A DNA stretch of 64,000 bases from Litoribacter ruber. GTDB lineage: Bacteria > Bacteroidota > Bacteroidia > Cytophagales > Cyclobacteriaceae. The DNA is taken from NCBI RefSeq assembly GCF_018500185.1, contig NZ_JAHBGI010000008.1:1-64000 (forward strand), given 5' to 3'. This document shows positions 61,500-64,000 of this stretch, piece by piece; the first letter of the stretch is position 1, and each line of letters opens with the position of its first letter. The translations under genes and the position numbers were made by a program. The notes beneath the pieces are model-generated. The model searched no databases. It saw only the letters and a program-made list of their open reading frames with translations, and was not told the origin of the DNA.

Positions 61500-64000
61500 T
61501 CAATTGATCAGAAGGAATACACCTGATTGGGATTTGCGGTCACCTTCTTTGGTGGTGAAGTAGATTTTGTAGACATAGTTCCCGTTAGGGCTCATGCGGT
61601 CTCTTACCCTACCGTCCCATCCTGGATCTTCCATACTGTAAGCAGAGTAAATCAAGTCTCCCCACTTATTGAAGATATGGAATTCGATATCCTCGACGCC
61701 ACGATACATTGGCTTAAAGGTATCATTCAGCCCGTCACCATTTGGTGTGAAGGCATTCGGCACCAGCACACTGTAGGATGCCAACACCTGGATTTCCATT
61801 TCGTGAATAGAAGTACATCCAAATTGATCTACCACAGATAACTTCACGGTGTAGAAACCAGTTTGGGCATAACTGTGCTTCGGTTCCTGTTCATTGCTGG
61901 TGATGCCATCTCCAAATTCCCATTCCCACGAAACGATATCTCCTAAGGACAGGTCATTGAACTGTATATGGTCGCCCAGCAGCACCTCGCCGTTGGTGGT
62001 CTGGGTTTCTATAACCGTATAACTGAAGTCTGCAGTGGCAAAAGATGGAGGGAATTCAATTACCGTTTCCACATATTCCATACAGCCGTTTTCATCAAGT
62101 ATGGTTACCGAGAATTTGCCGTCCTGGGTGAATGAAATTTCATCCACATTTTGCTCTCCATTGCTCCAGTTGATTTGGTATTCTCCAGTACCGCCTGTAA
62201 CAGTAAGATAGGCTTTCCCAACCACTGTTCTTTCCTCACAGTCTACCTCAAGAGAGGTAGTGAGGTAGGCATCAATTTCTTCAGGTTCTTCGATGATAAT
62301 TGTTTTTTCAACATAGCAGCCATTTTCATCTTCTACCCTCACCTCATAGACACCAGCAGGAAGACCAGACCTAGAGTAGCTTTTTTCATCTTCATCATCC
62401 GACCAGAAGATTTCCCTGGTTCCCCAGCCACCTTTCGCGTCTATATGGATAAATCCTTCAAGGCTGCCATTACATTCCAGCATCTCAGAATATTGCTCCG
62501 TCATTTCCAACAATGGAGGTTCAATGATTTCGATCACCTCCGTAATGGAGCAAGCCCCACTGGAAACTGTCACGGAATAAATGCCAGGACCCAGGTTTTT
62601 CCTTTCGGGCAGGGTAGTGGTAAAGATCTCCTCCTCGCCTTCTTTCTGCCACTCATACACATAGCTTCCAATTCCTCCGGTCACCGGAAGGAATATTCTG
62701 CCATCATTGGCGAAATGACAGGAGATGTGCTGAGTAACTCTATTTTCTGAAATCTTCAGCGGCTGTGGCGCCTCAATAGTAAAGGTTCTGTTTACAGAGC
62801 ATTCTAGGGCGTCCTCAATTTTTACTGCATACCCCCTTGGAGAAAGTTGGTCGATGGTAAAAACATCCTCTGTAAACCTCATTTTTCTGATGACATTGTC
62901 ATTGACAATCAAATCTACAGTGAAAGGAGCCTGATAACCGGTCATTTCATATGTGACTGTACCGTCATTTACACCTTCACAACTAACATTCTGCAAGGCA
63001 GCTTGGCGGACTATCTTTTGATCCATAGGGACGATGTAATAGCTTTCCTCAACCCAGCAGCCTGTCTCCTTGTCAATGGCTCTTACGGTATAAGTCCCAG
63101 GATTCAAGTCGGTGGCCTTTTCGCCAATCAGCGATGAACTGTGGCTCCACTTGAATTCAAAGTCTCCGCTACCGCCTTCCACTTTAGCTTCAATCTCGGC
63201 TTGATCTCCGTTGAAGCATACAGACATTTTACCTACTAAAGTGAGTGTCATCGGCTCCTGAGGTTCAGGCATGACCACTTCTTTTTCAATGACGCACTTA
63301 TTGTCATCCGTAATGACCACTTTATAAGTACCCGGTGCAAGATCTACTACTTTGGCCGTGGTGCTTTGGGCCGCATCATTCCATTGGAAAGTATATGGCC
63401 CCACCCCACCATCAGGCTCCACCTCGGCATAGATCTCCTTGGAATCGCCGCAGATATCTACCTTCACGGTGATTTCTGCCTCTAAGCGTCTTGCTGGCTG
63501 CTCAATTGTGATGATTTCAAACTTCTGACAGTTTCCATCAAAAATGGTCACCATATAATCCCCAGCGGCAAGATTTTCCAATTTGTACCCTTGTCCAAAT
63601 GGACCCCAGTTAGGAACATAATTCCCACTTCCTCCGGTCACCTCGATCTCTATCATGCCAGTTTTTTCACCATAACAAAGCACATCCCTTTTGTCGATTA
63701 CTTTGATAATAATTTCCTCAGGGTTCTCTACGACATACTTTTCAGTGACAAAGCATCCGTTTTGGTCCGTGACAGTTGCTTCATAGGTGCCGGGCGCAAG
63801 GTTTCTTCTTTCCAATTTACCCTGGTCTTCATGGTTGTCGGAAAGATCAGCCCACTTCACTGTTTTGTTACCAAATCCACCGGACGGCATTAAGCGGATA
63901 CTTCCATCCGAACCGTTGTGGCATCTCACATCCATTACCAATGGTTCCACAGACAATTTGGTATCAGGCTGGTTGATGTTGAAAGTCTTGTTGATTCCAC
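61500..64000 (-). CDS. Second giant SprB-repeat adhesin (5' end beyond the window)
   Basis: The frame is open to the end of the window; the last visible codons read GINKTFNINQPDTKL, part of a repeat, so the true start is outside. About 833 codons are visible: at least eight SprB-type repeats (for example VLCYGEKTGMIEIEVTGG and ISCHFANDGRIFLPVTGG), a PKD domain (VSWEWEFGDG) and the T9SS type-B C-terminal domain (VPNAFTPNGDGLNDTFKP to GVFLLIN). It is paralogous to the adhesin at 53501, most strongly in the last 250 residues, including the PKD and sorting domains, so tandem duplication with divergence of the repeats is likely. Confidence 0.92.
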   Translation of the reverse strand, partial: GINKTFNINQPDTKLSVEPLVMDVRCHNGSDGSIRLMPSGGFGNKTVKWADLSDNHEDQGKLERRNLAPGTYEATVTDQNGCFVTEKYVVENPEEIIIKVIDKRDVLCYGEKTGMIEIEVTGGSGNYVPNWGPFGQGYKLENLAAGDYMVTIFDGNCQKFEIITIEQPARRLEAEITVKVDICGDSKEIYAEVEPDGGVGPYTFQWNDAAQSTTAKVVDLAPGTYKVVITDDNKCVIEKEVVMPEPQEPMTLTLVGKMSVCFNGDQAEIEAKVEGGSGDFEFKWSHSSSLIGEKATDLNPGTYTVRAIDKETGCWVEESYYIVPMDQKIVRQAALQNVSCEGVNDGTVTYEMTGYQAPFTVDLIVNDNVIRKMRFTEDVFTIDQLSPRGYAVKIEDALECSVNRTFTIEAPQPLKISENRVTQHISCHFANDGRIFLPVTGGIGSYVYEWQKEGEEEIFTTTLPERKNLGPGIYSVTVSSGACSITEVIEIIEPPLLEMTEQYSEMLECNGSLEGFIHIDAKGGWGTREIFWSDDEDEKSYSRSGLPAGVYEVRVEDENGCYVEKTIIIEEPEEIDAYLTTSLEVDCEERTVVGKAYLTVTGGTGEYQINWSNGEQNVDEISFTQDGKFSVTILDENGCMEYVETVIEFPPSFATADFSYTVIETQTTNGEVLLGDHIQFNDLSLGDIVSWEWEFGDGITSNEQEPKHSYAQTGFYTVKLSVVDQFGCTSIHEMEIQVLASYSVLVPNAFTPNGDGLNDTFKPMYRGVEDIEFHIFNKWGDLIYSAYSMEDPGWDGRVRDRMSPNGNYVYKIYFTTKEGDRKSQSGVFLLIN

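Overview
The window comes from a member of the Bacteroidota, most likely a Cytophagales (Cyclobacteriaceae-like) marine or soil heterotroph. The signs are type IX secretion (T9SS) PorP/SprF-type proteins, giant SprB-repeat and DUF11 adhesins ending in the gliding-motility-type C-terminal domain, Oar-like TonB-dependent receptors with a carboxypeptidase-regulatory N-terminal domain, Bacteroidota-style promoters (TTTG then TAnnTTTG, best seen upstream of a tRNA-Gly gene), and a SecA without the C-terminal zinc motif. The genus assignment is inference.

Layout. 0-3.5 kb: rfbC, an 870-bp gene-free stretch built from duplicated modules and 7-bp tandem repeats, an exported choloylglycine-hydrolase-family amidase, and a ParE/antitoxin pair. 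3.5-11.6 kb: an exported protein of unknown function and two paralogous Oar-like TonB-dependent receptors. 11.8-16.9 kb: a YhhN membrane protein, a decayed ParE toxin gene beside an intact small antitoxin-like gene, aspS, and an M23 peptidase with an unusual His-x-Cys site. 17-24.2 kb: a compact minus-strand operon of a DUF11 adhesin (T9SS cargo), a PorP/SprF protein and a PD40 protein with two tandem OmpA domains. 24.6-31.8 kb: a 39-codon gene not found by length-based gene calling, an aldehyde dehydrogenase, a P1 peptidase, a threonine/serine dehydratase, a stand-alone M23-like protein, an M20 amidohydrolase and alanine racemase. 31.8-46.5 kb: mostly housekeeping genes (SNF2 helicase, FtsX/LolE permease, rbfA, secA, a SPOR lipoprotein, a second M20 peptidase, dapF), a Tat-exported Mn-type superoxide dismutase lipoprotein and two lipoproteins of unknown function. 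46.7-47.7 kb: five tRNA genes (four Gly, one Leu) on the minus strand. 47.7-53 kb: a LuxR-type regulator downstream of mutS, a SpoU-family RNA methyltransferase and a second PorP/SprF gene. 53.5-64 kb: two tandem giant SprB-repeat adhesins, the second running off the end of the window.

How it fits together. About a third of the window encodes cell-surface and T9SS functions. There are three type-B cargo adhesins and two PorP/SprF partners in two separate clusters, and one cluster also carries a double-OmpA protein that could anchor the assembly to peptidoglycan. The two TonB receptors add outer-membrane uptake capacity. The feature least explained by known genes is the set of intergenic 7-bp (and one 11-bp) tandem repeats. 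They have unrelated unit sequences but the same period, some lie in gene leaders, and they differ in unit number between duplicated copies.
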